A DNA stretch of 44,384 nucleotides from positions 21,486-65,869 of the forward strand of contig CYKH01000770.1 in NCBI GenBank assembly GCA_001460835.1. Direction: 5' to 3'. Positions 36,783 through 44,384 of this stretch are shown piece by piece. The DNA is from Bodo saltans. Taxonomy: Eukaryota > Euglenozoa > Kinetoplastea > Eubodonida > Bodonidae. A model generated the notes under the pieces. That model searched no databases and was not told the DNA's origin. It saw nothing but the letters and a program-made list of their open reading frames with translations. The first letter of the stretch is position 1. Every line of letters begins with the position of its first letter. A program made the position numbers and the translations under genes.

Positions 36783-39275
36783 ATGCGTCGTGGCGTTGAA
36801 GCAACTTCCCTCGTCACGAATCGTGATGAGGTTCTCATAGAGGAGGGGGATAGTGATGCTGAGGGTGTTGAGATCGACTTAGATATGACCCCTGCCAAAA
36901 GGGCCGGCACTCAGTCTCCCAACCGCAGTAATGCATCGCCGCCTCACTCAGCGATCAAACTGCAACGGAATGCTGCAGGAGATCTTGTCTCGCCCCGAGG
37001 TGGTCGTCCATGGTTGAAGACCACCCAAAGTGTGGGCTCAAAGGCAAGAGGAAAGGCGTCAGAGGCGCCTCCCCGCAAGGAACGCCACTTTGCTATGATA
37101 GAGGCCGACGAAGAGCGATTAGAACGCGCCCTTACGAAAAACGCTGGTATCGCTGCCGGAGAACGCATGTACTATTTGGCCATGAAGCGGCGACAGCGGA
37201 GCGTGTCCCAGCAGCAGGCTGCGACAGATAAATCACCAAAAGTGGATAAGGAATGCACGTTTCACCCAGCATTGAGCAGTGGCACGGTGAGATTGATCGA
37301 CGACACTGGTGGCTATCGACCGCCGTGTGAGCGTTTCGACGCTCAAGAGTTGCGGTTGGCGAAGTCACGACTTATTCAGCAGCACGCAAACATGCAAACT
37401 CTGAGCTCCGATTGCACATTCACGCCAGCAGTCGATTCGGTTTCGCAAGCACTCGTGAAGCGAAGTCGAAGTGCGTCGAGGTCGCGCAGTGAGGAGCGTG
37501 CTGGGCCTCGTTTGTTTGACGAGGGAATGAAGCGTCTGCAACACCAAAAGTTTATGGCAACTCAAATAAAGCTGATGGAGGACGAAGAGCGAGTTGGCGG
37601 CCTGCTACGTCTAGGAAAAGGCGATGCCGATGCCGTGAGCCGCAGACTTCACCAGTGGCAAGTGAAAAAGGATCACGACATCGAGTTGCTGCGCCACGAG
37701 GAGGTGTTGTCGTGGCGACCCCAGCGCTCAAGGTCATGTGACGACCAAGCGTTTTTCACCCGCCTTCACGCCCCGCCAACCGAATCGCCTAGGCCAGCAA
37801 GGGCGGCATCGCCGAGCAAAGTTGCGCCTGGAAGCAAGAAGCGAGGAGGGCATCAAGATGCACATACGGTTGCATCACCAGATAAAGAAATTCGTGTCAG
37901 TGAACGGTCCCGCCAGCTTGCGGGAGAGCTCCAAAAAATTCGGTTCCGCGCACTGTTCGCAAAATACGTTCCCTCAGCATCCCCTGATGGCACTGTCACG
38001 GTGGAACTGGTTCGAGATCAAGTCAAAAAATTATTTCCTCACGATGCTGGCATTGCTGATGCATTGTCTCACTTCAAACTAGGAGAGCAGATTTCACGAA
38101 ATGCATTCGTCGCGGCTTTATGTGCGTACGAGCGACGCTTTGGCCCTCAACGGTGGGGCCGAATGGAGCACCATCGGCTTCAGGAGGAAGACAGTGATGA
38201 TGATGTTCGCCCTAGGAGAGTGACTGGTCGTCCTCAGATTTCGACTCACACTCAAGAGCTCGTGGCACATCGTGGGAGAAACGGAAAACCAATTTTTGAC
38301 CAGCTGCTTGAGCGTGGAAAGGAGTCAGAAAAACGCAAGCAGCAGAGACAGCAAGAAGTTTTGCAAGAGCAAGCGAAAGAGCTGACCTTCTGGCCAAGTA
38401 TTTCAGGCGGGAGGAGTGTCGCAGGCACTTCGCAACGGGCACATGGGCCGACAAAGCAACGCTCGGCTTCGGCTCCGAGGACGCCAACAACGCCCGTTGC
38501 TGCTTCCAATGCGATACGCAGCGGCGTTGCATCGCTGAATGTATCAGTTGAACACCACTCCGATTCAGGAGCACGATCGACGCCATACCGCGCGTTTGGC
38601 TCTGCTGACACCCGCAGGCATGCTCCACGAGACTGGCGAGACAATGCCTCCAAGTGCGATGAAGTCGACGACCTCTTGCGCTCCATCGACGAGCAATTGC
38701 TGACTGGCGGAGCACCACCGGCAGGCCTCACGACAGCGCCGTCAAGATGTGACGCACCCATTTCGCCCTTTCGCGGTGAGGAGGCGTTCAGCCGCTTGGA
38801 CCTCTCCGTCCATGAGTCCCAACTGCACCGCCAAGCCACAGGAGCTCGGCGCTCATCCCCGTCACGCCTCCCAACCTCACCCAGCGTGACGACCCACGGA
38901 AAGATGGACTCCCTTCTCAACACACGAACTCCACTTCGCAAGGTCGACTGGAATCAGTCTCTAGGTGGCCGCAACACTGCTCATAACATTAGTGGTAGTT
39001 CGCTGCGAACCCCACCCTCGACTTCCAAAAGATCTCCTCCCCCTCCCCCAAAGATCGCGTCATTTGCTGCAGATGCGGATGATCTGTTGGATCTCATTTA
39101 CTGTGACGTCTCTATCGAGAAGCGGTACACACACGTACAGCAGCACTGGTCTCCGCTGAAACAGCAACGAGGAGGACGAACAACAGCCACCACCGTGACA
39201 AAACGTCACACTCAGCTTCTCAAGGAGAACCGAGCGATCGTTGTAGAGGGCCGAAGTCGCAAAGCGTTTCGTTGA
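36783..39275 (+). CDS. hypothetical protein with TFxP motifs
   Basis: An 830-aa basic, Ser/Arg-rich, mostly disordered protein of unknown function. It has three copies of a short motif: CTFHPAL (from C158), CTFTPAV (from 211) and LTFWPSI (from 534), each followed by a charged helix with an RLFDEGMKRL-like or LLERGKESEKRKQQRQQE-like segment. Repeats of this type occur in many conserved kinetoplastid proteins, several linked to the flagellum or cytoskeleton. Between ~375 and 460 there may be a small helical domain (FRALFAKYVPSASPDGTVTVE, then FVAALCAYERRFGP) resembling a degenerate EF-hand pair. The C-terminal third is Ser/Pro/Arg-rich. No signal peptide. A cytoskeletal role is inference only. 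Confidence 0.75.
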   Translation: MRRGVEATSLVTNRDEVLIEEGDSDAEGVEIDLDMTPAKRAGTQSPNRSNASPPHSAIKLQRNAAGDLVSPRGGRPWLKTTQSVGSKARGKASEAPPRKERHFAMIEADEERLERALTKNAGIAAGERMYYLAMKRRQRSVSQQQAATDKSPKVDKECTFHPALSSGTVRLIDDTGGYRPPCERFDAQELRLAKSRLIQQHANMQTLSSDCTFTPAVDSVSQALVKRSRSASRSRSEERAGPRLFDEGMKRLQHQKFMATQIKLMEDEERVGGLLRLGKGDADAVSRRLHQWQVKKDHDIELLRHEEVLSWRPQRSRSCDDQAFFTRLHAPPTESPRPARAASPSKVAPGSKKRGGHQDAHTVASPDKEIRVSERSRQLAGELQKIRFRALFAKYVPSASPDGTVTVELVRDQVKKLFPHDAGIADALSHFKLGEQISRNAFVAALCAYERRFGPQRWGRMEHHRLQEEDSDDDVRPRRVTGRPQISTHTQELVAHRGRNGKPIFDQLLERGKESEKRKQQRQQEVLQEQAKELTFWPSISGGRSVAGTSQRAHGPTKQRSASAPRTPTTPVAASNAIRSGVASLNVSVEHHSDSGARSTPYRAFGSADTRRHAPRDWRDNASKCDEVDDLLRSIDEQLLTGGAPPAGLTTAPSRCDAPISPFRGEEAFSRLDLSVHESQLHRQATGARRSSPSRLPTSPSVTTHGKMDSLLNTRTPLRKVDWNQSLGGRNTAHNISGSSLRTPPSTSKRSPPPPPKIASFAADADDLLDLIYCDVSIEKRYTHVQQHWSPLKQQRGGRTTATTVTKRHTQLLKENRAIVVEGRSRKAFR

Positions 39276-39464
39276 TTTCCTCTCGGCAAACACGACGATT
39301 GCATACACACACAAGACGATTACATTGATTACCTGTGACATTCTTAGACATCAATTTCTGACAGAGATGGAATGCGAGCGGTTTGATGCGCTTTTTCGTG
39401 TTGATTTAGCGAAATTGTCAAAGTCCTGTTTTTCTTTTTTTGAGAAAGACATTTGTGAAGAAAC

Positions 39465-39770
39465 ATGGGTGATCCTATTGTGTGTCCTGGGCTGAACTAC
39501 TCAGCTGACATCGAGGCGGTGCTGCTCAAGCACGAGGGAACTCTAGGGCCTGCGTCGACAAAGGATGACTGGCTGACAGCGCAACACCGCGACACCATCG
39601 GTTCTATCATCCAACATCATGATGAGTTATGCTATCATAGCATTCCTGAAAACGTCCACCCCCATCGAATGCGCAGAATGTTGTTGGAGAGATTAGTGGC
39701 CCCTCTGGCGCCGGTGACGAGAAAACGGGATCGGCCGCAGGAAACAAGTGGGCTGGGAAATGCAGAGTGA
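39465..39770 (+). CDS. SF3B5: splicing factor 3B subunit 5 (SF3b10)
   Basis: A 101-aa protein, near the ~86-aa length of SF3B5 elsewhere. The conserved core is WLTAQHRDTIGS (36-47), matching the W-x-x-x-Q-H-R-D signature, followed by a helix (IIQHHDELCYHSI) and an RMRRMLLERLV helix as in human SF3B5. It belongs to the SF3b complex of the U2 snRNP, which recognises the branch site; in kinetoplastids that mainly serves trans-splicing. The C-terminus has a short basic extension. The ATG at 39465 follows a T-rich tract (39428-39441) and AG. Confidence 0.82.
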   Translation: MGDPIVCPGLNYSADIEAVLLKHEGTLGPASTKDDWLTAQHRDTIGSIIQHHDELCYHSIPENVHPHRMRRMLLERLVAPLAPVTRKRDRPQETSGLGNAE

Positions 39771-39903
39771 AGAAGCGCATCCATTTCTGTGGTCAGTTGA
39801 TTTGATTGTACTGTTGTTGCGTTGGTTACTGTTCACAACGTTTCTGTTCGTTTTTTTTGGTCTTTTTTTCCTGAGTGCAACATATCATTTTAATAAAGCA
39901 ACT

Positions 39904-41283
39904 ATGTTGCGCACACTATCATCTGTGATGGCATCATCGTCTTCCTTGGGGCGCAGCTTTACAGGCCCATCCTCACAGGTGTTATGTGTCTCCAAACGCT
40001 TGATGGGGACAGCACCAAGCAAAGGCATTCGAGAGCAACCCCAAGTCCCTGATCGCCTTAAGGACGCTGTGGCCTACTTCGGCAACAATTCTCAGAGCAA
40101 CGTCATTATGGAAGACACGCCGTACGTCCCTCAAGAAAAGCGTCAAAACTTATTAAAGGAGGCAATGAGTATGCAGCAGAACATGAAGTCCATGACGAAG
40201 ATGGATCGGTTCCGCACCGCTATGTCTGCGGTTCATGAGCTTGGACCGGACGATGAGGGGTGGAGAGACGTCTATTTGTTTGCTCGTACCACTGAGCACT
40301 GCACCGAGTTGGTTCAGATTCCCTCCGACAAATTCCCCCGTGGTGCAAAATTGTGGATTGAGCTGGAGTTTTGCGAAGAGCGTCGCCAGCCGTATTTTTT
40401 GAAGCTGCCTAACGGAATGGTAGTGCTGCCGGTGTTTAGTATGGAAGAGTACCAAGATCATTACTTTTCGCGCCTCGACATATTTGAGCCTGTGTGGTTC
40501 CCTGTCCCTCGTATGGGAACGCGGTACGAGTCTTTTTGCAAAATGCCCTTTCCTGTTTGTGCACTTGGTGCTATCCAGCGACACGCGGCGCTGTCGACAA
40601 TGGCGATTCCCACTTCTCAGTTTGGTGTCCTTGTCAACCCCGGTCAGCGGTCCAGCAAGTTCCTGACCTATCCGGAGCTCATTTATTTAGCGACTCAGAA
40701 GAAGCATTCGTTCGTTGCCAATGAAGGACCCGAGCCGTTTGATCGGAGCTTGAAGCGCGCCTTCGACACCACATCGATGCCGTTGGAGCGTATGTCTCCC
40801 CAACAAGTCATGGAGCACATCAAATCGCGACCCTCCATCCCTCAAGTTGCGCTGCTGGAGCTGCACCTCCTCCTGTTTAGTTTCCAAGAGGTCACAGAGA
40901 TGTATGTGAAGACCGTGAAGAGGCCAGCGTGGAAGAGGCTCATGGGTGGTCCAGAGACCATGACGCAACTTGACGTCATTGTCTCAGACACAGGAAACCA
41001 GCGAGCCTGGAGAGGTGAGCTGCAATCTGTCCTGCAGAACTGGAGTTTCTTAAAAGAGTTCCAAACAGATGTTCACATTGAACTTCTGAACAAACGCCCA
41101 CAACCGTTGGACCCCTCCGCGATGAAGTTGTATGATACCCACGCAGATGGAACATTTTATCGACAGCATGCATCGGTCCAGAAGGGTGCTCTGTCGCTGC
41201 GGCAGTCGCTGGACTTTGATGCTCCACTCGTGGACAAGGACGGTAAGACAGTGGATACGGGCCCAAAGCTCCAAGGGCGGTAG
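39904..41283 (+). CDS. probable mitochondrial protein with SseB-like domain
   Basis: A 459-aa protein. The N-terminus (MLRTLSSVMASSSSLGRSF) lacks acidic residues and is rich in Ser, Leu and Arg, a good mitochondrial presequence. Residues ~140-270 resemble the SseB N-terminal domain: LKLPNGMVVLPVFSMEEYQDHYFSR (shortened here as PVFSMEEYQ) and later FGVLVNPGQRSSKFLTYPEL. The C-terminal part ends in a charged tail and is not recognised. Function unknown; in kinetoplastids such proteins are sometimes mitochondrial complex or mitoribosome-assembly components, but nothing here proves it. The ATG at 39904 is chosen; the open frame from 39748 starts with GTG and crosses the pyrimidine tract (39848-39872). 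Confidence 0.7.
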   Translation: MLRTLSSVMASSSSLGRSFTGPSSQVLCVSKRLMGTAPSKGIREQPQVPDRLKDAVAYFGNNSQSNVIMEDTPYVPQEKRQNLLKEAMSMQQNMKSMTKMDRFRTAMSAVHELGPDDEGWRDVYLFARTTEHCTELVQIPSDKFPRGAKLWIELEFCEERRQPYFLKLPNGMVVLPVFSMEEYQDHYFSRLDIFEPVWFPVPRMGTRYESFCKMPFPVCALGAIQRHAALSTMAIPTSQFGVLVNPGQRSSKFLTYPELIYLATQKKHSFVANEGPEPFDRSLKRAFDTTSMPLERMSPQQVMEHIKSRPSIPQVALLELHLLLFSFQEVTEMYVKTVKRPAWKRLMGGPETMTQLDVIVSDTGNQRAWRGELQSVLQNWSFLKEFQTDVHIELLNKRPQPLDPSAMKLYDTHADGTFYRQHASVQKGALSLRQSLDFDAPLVDKDGKTVDTGPKLQGR

Positions 41284-41425
41284 TAGCGCCTACTCAACTC
41301 CCACTACTGTTGTTGATTATGTTTCTTTGTCTCCTTGCAAGTGCCCGTGCGTGTTGATTTCCAACCGTATTCAACGTTTTTTTTTGTCCTTCATCGTCGC
41401 AAGGTCAATCAGTGTTTTCGTGTTT

Positions 41426-42019
41426 ATGTCTGGCAACGTTGAAGCGTCCAACACCATTGAGTTCCTGCACACTCTTGGCAAGCTGAAGGACACCCCTCGC
41501 ACGGGTTGGGTGGAGAACAAGATCCCAAACGTCGAGTCCGTCGCTGACCACATGTACCGCATGAGTGTTCTGTGCATGATGTGCCCGGATACGACGTTGG
41601 ATAAGAACAGAATGATTCGCATGGCGTTGTGCCACGATATGGCGGAGTCCATTGTAGGTGACATCAGCCCCGGAATGAAGGTGCCGGCTGAGGTGAAGTT
41701 TGAGCGCGAGAGCACCGCGATGAAGCACATGACGAGCCTAGTCCCCGCACTCGGCGGTGAGGATATGAAGGGCCTCTGGGAGGAGTATGAGGCGCAGGAA
41801 ACGGCAGAGTCTCATTTTGTGAGAGACATGGATTTACTGGAAATGATTGTCCAGGCGCATCACTACGAGGCGAGTGCCGAGAAAGATCTCAGCGGGTTCT
41901 ATAAATCAGGGGACCGCATCAAGCACCCTTGGGCTCGCCAGATCCTTGAGACGCTTAAGGCCACATCACCAGCCAAGCTACGTGCTGAGGCCGCGGCTGC
42001 CGCACCTGCTGTTCAATAA
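41426..42019 (+). CDS. HDDC2: HD-domain phosphohydrolase, HDDC2/YfbR-like 5'-deoxynucleotidase
   Basis: A 197-aa soluble metal-dependent phosphohydrolase. HD motifs: His42 in SVADHMYRM, the HD pair His70-Asp71 in ALCHDMAE, and a downstream Asp (134 or 136) in FVRDMDLLEMI. FLHTLGKLKDTPRTGWV, CHDMAESIVGDI and the C-terminal helix order are those of HDDC2 and bacterial YfbR, which remove phosphate from deoxynucleoside 5'-monophosphates. A short Ala-rich tail follows. The ATG at 41426 follows a T-rich tract (41381-41395) and AG at 41402-41403; the longer frame from 41132 overlaps the upstream gene and is rejected. Confidence 0.92.
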   Translation: MSGNVEASNTIEFLHTLGKLKDTPRTGWVENKIPNVESVADHMYRMSVLCMMCPDTTLDKNRMIRMALCHDMAESIVGDISPGMKVPAEVKFERESTAMKHMTSLVPALGGEDMKGLWEEYEAQETAESHFVRDMDLLEMIVQAHHYEASAEKDLSGFYKSGDRIKHPWARQILETLKATSPAKLRAEAAAAAPAVQ

Positions 42020-42130
42020 TCGACGGCGCATCATTTCTTCTCTTGCTCTTGTTTGCCGCAATCAACGCTATGTGTCGTCACATGATCTAGAAGAAGACAT
42101 TTCTGCTTCACAATATTTTCTTCTTTCGTC

Positions 42131-44164
42131 ATGAAGATTACGACAAAAACTGTTTTGTCAAGCAACACACACAAAAAGGGAACCATGTCTGCATCACCAC
42201 CAGTCGAAGCATTTGGGTGCGTCAAGGTTTCTTCCCTTATTGCACGAGTCCACAACATGTCATCCTCCTCTTCGCCGTCGAGTCGATGTGTGCCGCCTTG
42301 GCTCGCAAAGGTGCTGCTAGGAGTGTTCAATCCGGTGGAGCATGCCACCCACGGAAACATCGCCACATCGCTTCAGCACCTGCTCGCATCTGCTGTCAGT
42401 GAGTGGCATCACGGCCGCAACTCTCAGACGGCCGCTGACTTGCTGGTGGTGCTACGTGACTCAAACGTTTTTGTGTCCAGCGAGGTGGAAGCTGCTATCG
42501 CTAATGTGATCCATGTTTGTGCCGACATGGCGCATCATATTCACTCTGTGGTCACCACATTACACGATGCAGTCATGTGTTGCTCCCAATCCGCGGAAGA
42601 GCAGACAACGGCCCCGTTTGTCGACTCTGCGAAGGTTCTTGAGGAATCGTCCCTTATTCTCCTGAGTTATGTTTTGTCATCCACGGACGATGATAGGTCA
42701 AACAGTGGACCGATCATCTCTTGCATCGGCCAGCTGGGGTTTTGTGCCGCCGCCACCCTCAGATGCGCGCGGCTAGTAGCCTACGCACACACGTGCTGCT
42801 TGACAGGAGATCAAATAGATGCGCTCGGTTGCGTGAGTTCGTTAACATGTGCACTGAGGCTACTGCGTTCCTATGGACATTGCTTGCTAGAGTGGGAGCG
42901 ATGCGCACAGCTCGCGCCCCAATCCAACGGCGGTGCGTCATTGTTTGCACCAAACACATCCGATCATTCGGCTGCTCATGGTTTGACGTTGATGGCCCTC
43001 TTCGACCACGTACAGCGTACTCCTGTCATGAGGTTACTTGTTCGTTGTGCAGTTACGGTGAGGTCGCGGAGTTGTTTGACGTTTTTTGCCTCTGTTGACG
43101 CCTCGACTACGTGCGGCGACAGCGAAGGAATCTCCACCAGCATGTCTGGTGGTGGCGATACGTTTGACGCAGCTGACTCATCCAACTTCACTGCGGATGC
43201 TTCTAGTCGCAATCACCCGCGGCTCTCCGCAACACGAGAATCTCCTGTTGGTGTTGGAGTCCGTCCAGGCACTCTTGAAGGCGATCAGCGGCCTGCACAA
43301 CCATTACCTGCAGCTACTACTGCTGCGACGACACCCAGCGCCGTGGTGCCTGCTCCTGTAAAGCGGAGTATGGCGTCGCGTCTGTTTGGGTTCGTGAAGC
43401 GAGGCAATGATGCATCGCCCACCCCACCATCAGCAAACCAGACTATCGCTCCAGCAGTCGGCGAGAAGCGTCGCCCACCCCTCGCCCCACTTGTGTCGTC
43501 GCCCCACGCAGAGCGCACTGTATCATTTTGGAAGGATACCAAAGGCGCCCACATGGTTCAGCTATTGGAGGAGTGCGGCACGCAATCCTTTAGCGACGCA
43601 ATTGCTGCTTTTCAGCTCCTTTGCCTACGTCCCACAGTGACGCACGTCAGCTTCCTTATCATGATCGACAATGGCACCCGTCAAGGGACACCACGGTGGC
43701 AAGATCATCGATTTCAAACACGTAGTTCGTCTCATGAATCTGCCCATCGATGGGATGGGTGTGTGGGTGGTCGCAACAAAACGACGGCGGCTGGTACATC
43801 AGCGCATGCATCCAGCATGAAGTGTTGGACCTTGTGTTATGCATCTGATGCGCTACCCCATCAAGGGGCGGGTGGCGGCAACCATCATGGGGTCAACAGG
43901 CAGCTCATGCGCACATTCGAGTCATTTGTGTTTCTTGCAGCGGACAACGAGAAGACGCTGCTGGAATCATCGATTGGGAACCGCCATTTGTTTGTGCACC
44001 GCATGGAGGGTTACGATCAGAACAACACGTACGCGTGCGTTGCAGTGGACGGTTGTGGCGACCCATCCAACAACACGGAGTACACTCCTGCAGATCTGCG
44101 ATGCGATGCAAAACAACTGCTTGAGCAATTTTCAAGTCAATGGCGACATCCCTTTCAACGATGA
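42131..44164 (+). CDS. hypothetical protein, 677 aa
   Basis: Not recognised. The N-terminal ~290 residues are predicted all-helical (LAKVLLGVFNPVEHA, IATSLQHLLASAVSEW, LTCALRLLRSYGHCLLEW) and may form a helical-repeat or tether-like fold. Residues ~310-450 are Ser/Thr/Pro-rich and disordered, with a basic amphipathic patch (SMASRLFGFVKRG). The C-terminal region is Gly/His-rich with an FVFLAADNEKTLLESSIGNRHLFVHRM stretch (start FVFLAADNEK), possibly a domain. Start choice is open: the T-rich tract 42110-42129 is followed by its first AG inside the 42131 start region, so the ATG at 42185 (MSASPPVEAFG, 659 aa) may be the real one. Confidence 0.7.
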   Translation: MKITTKTVLSSNTHKKGTMSASPPVEAFGCVKVSSLIARVHNMSSSSSPSSRCVPPWLAKVLLGVFNPVEHATHGNIATSLQHLLASAVSEWHHGRNSQTAADLLVVLRDSNVFVSSEVEAAIANVIHVCADMAHHIHSVVTTLHDAVMCCSQSAEEQTTAPFVDSAKVLEESSLILLSYVLSSTDDDRSNSGPIISCIGQLGFCAAATLRCARLVAYAHTCCLTGDQIDALGCVSSLTCALRLLRSYGHCLLEWERCAQLAPQSNGGASLFAPNTSDHSAAHGLTLMALFDHVQRTPVMRLLVRCAVTVRSRSCLTFFASVDASTTCGDSEGISTSMSGGGDTFDAADSSNFTADASSRNHPRLSATRESPVGVGVRPGTLEGDQRPAQPLPAATTAATTPSAVVPAPVKRSMASRLFGFVKRGNDASPTPPSANQTIAPAVGEKRRPPLAPLVSSPHAERTVSFWKDTKGAHMVQLLEECGTQSFSDAIAAFQLLCLRPTVTHVSFLIMIDNGTRQGTPRWQDHRFQTRSSSHESAHRWDGCVGGRNKTTAAGTSAHASSMKCWTLCYASDALPHQGAGGGNHHGVNRQLMRTFESFVFLAADNEKTLLESSIGNRHLFVHRMEGYDQNNTYACVAVDGCGDPSNNTEYTPADLRCDAKQLLEQFSSQWRHPFQR

Positions 44165-44323
44165 TCTCACAGTTTGGCTGTGTGGTGCGTATCGATTTTT
44201 TCTCACTTTCACTCAACCGATAATGAATACAAATGGACTGTTGCAAGGAATCTTCTTGATCTCGTCTTTGTTCCTCCTTTGAAGAATAGAAGAGGATAGA
44301 AAAGAAGAGGAATCTGATCAAAT

Positions 44324-44384
44324 ATGACCACGGTGTCTGTTGCACAGCGATCGACGAAACTCGACCCCGCAAAGCTTCGGTTGT
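44324..44384 (+). CDS. start of next gene, truncated by window end
   Basis: An ATG at 44324 opens a frame of 20 codons (MTTVSVAQRSTKLDPAKLRL) to the window edge. It follows a T/C-rich tract (44251-44280) and AG dinucleotides, the pattern seen before other genes here. Too short to identify. Confidence 0.6.
   Translation, partial: MTTVSVAQRSTKLDPAKLRL

Overview
This window looks like nuclear DNA of a free-living kinetoplastid, most likely a bodonid such as Bodo saltans. Every convincing gene lies on the + strand. The genes have no introns I can demonstrate and are separated by short T-rich or CT-rich spacers ending in AG, as expected for polycistronic transcription with spliced-leader trans-splicing. 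A kinetochore protein of the kinetoplastid-specific KKT2/KKT3 type is strong lineage evidence. No strand switch, tRNA, rRNA, transposon or CRISPR array was seen. Many long open frames begin with TTG or GTG inside the pyrimidine-rich spacer, so I moved most starts to the first ATG after a plausible splice acceptor.

Layout. 1-15.9 kb: the 3' tail of a PKA catalytic subunit gene, a conserved unknown protein, a SIZ/PIAS SUMO ligase, a polyQ protein with an N-terminal eIF4E-binding-like motif, a mitochondrial carrier, an ATRX/RAD54-like SNF2 ATPase, a kelch-type protein and a complete PKA catalytic subunit gene. 16.4-18 kb: a broken leucine-rich-repeat (LRR) gene containing a 300-base N gap. 18-26 kb: Rab7, an ABHD13/Bem46-like hydrolase, a DDX55/Spb4 helicase and a J-domain protein. 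26-34.6 kb: a small unknown protein, a KKT2/KKT3-type kinase, a radial-spoke-like RIIa protein, an MFSD5-like transporter and an Acl4-like TPR protein. 34.7-44.4 kb: a saposin-purple acid phosphatase fusion, a TFxP-motif protein, SF3B5, a mitochondrial SseB-like protein, an HDDC2-like HD-domain phosphohydrolase, a large unknown protein and the first 20 codons of another gene.

The genes share no single pathway, which is normal for a kinetoplastid transcription unit. Recurring themes are RNA and ribosome biology (DDX55, SF3B5, Acl4-like, 4E-interacting protein), chromatin and chromosome segregation (SIZ1, SNF2, KKT kinase) and flagellar or signalling proteins (PKA, RIIa protein). The most notable signals are: two PKA copies identical over 189 bases up to the final codon and then unrelated; the altered SNF2 motif III; a possible trans-splicing switch that would remove the eIF4E-binding motif; the saposin-phosphatase fusion; and the decayed LRR array.
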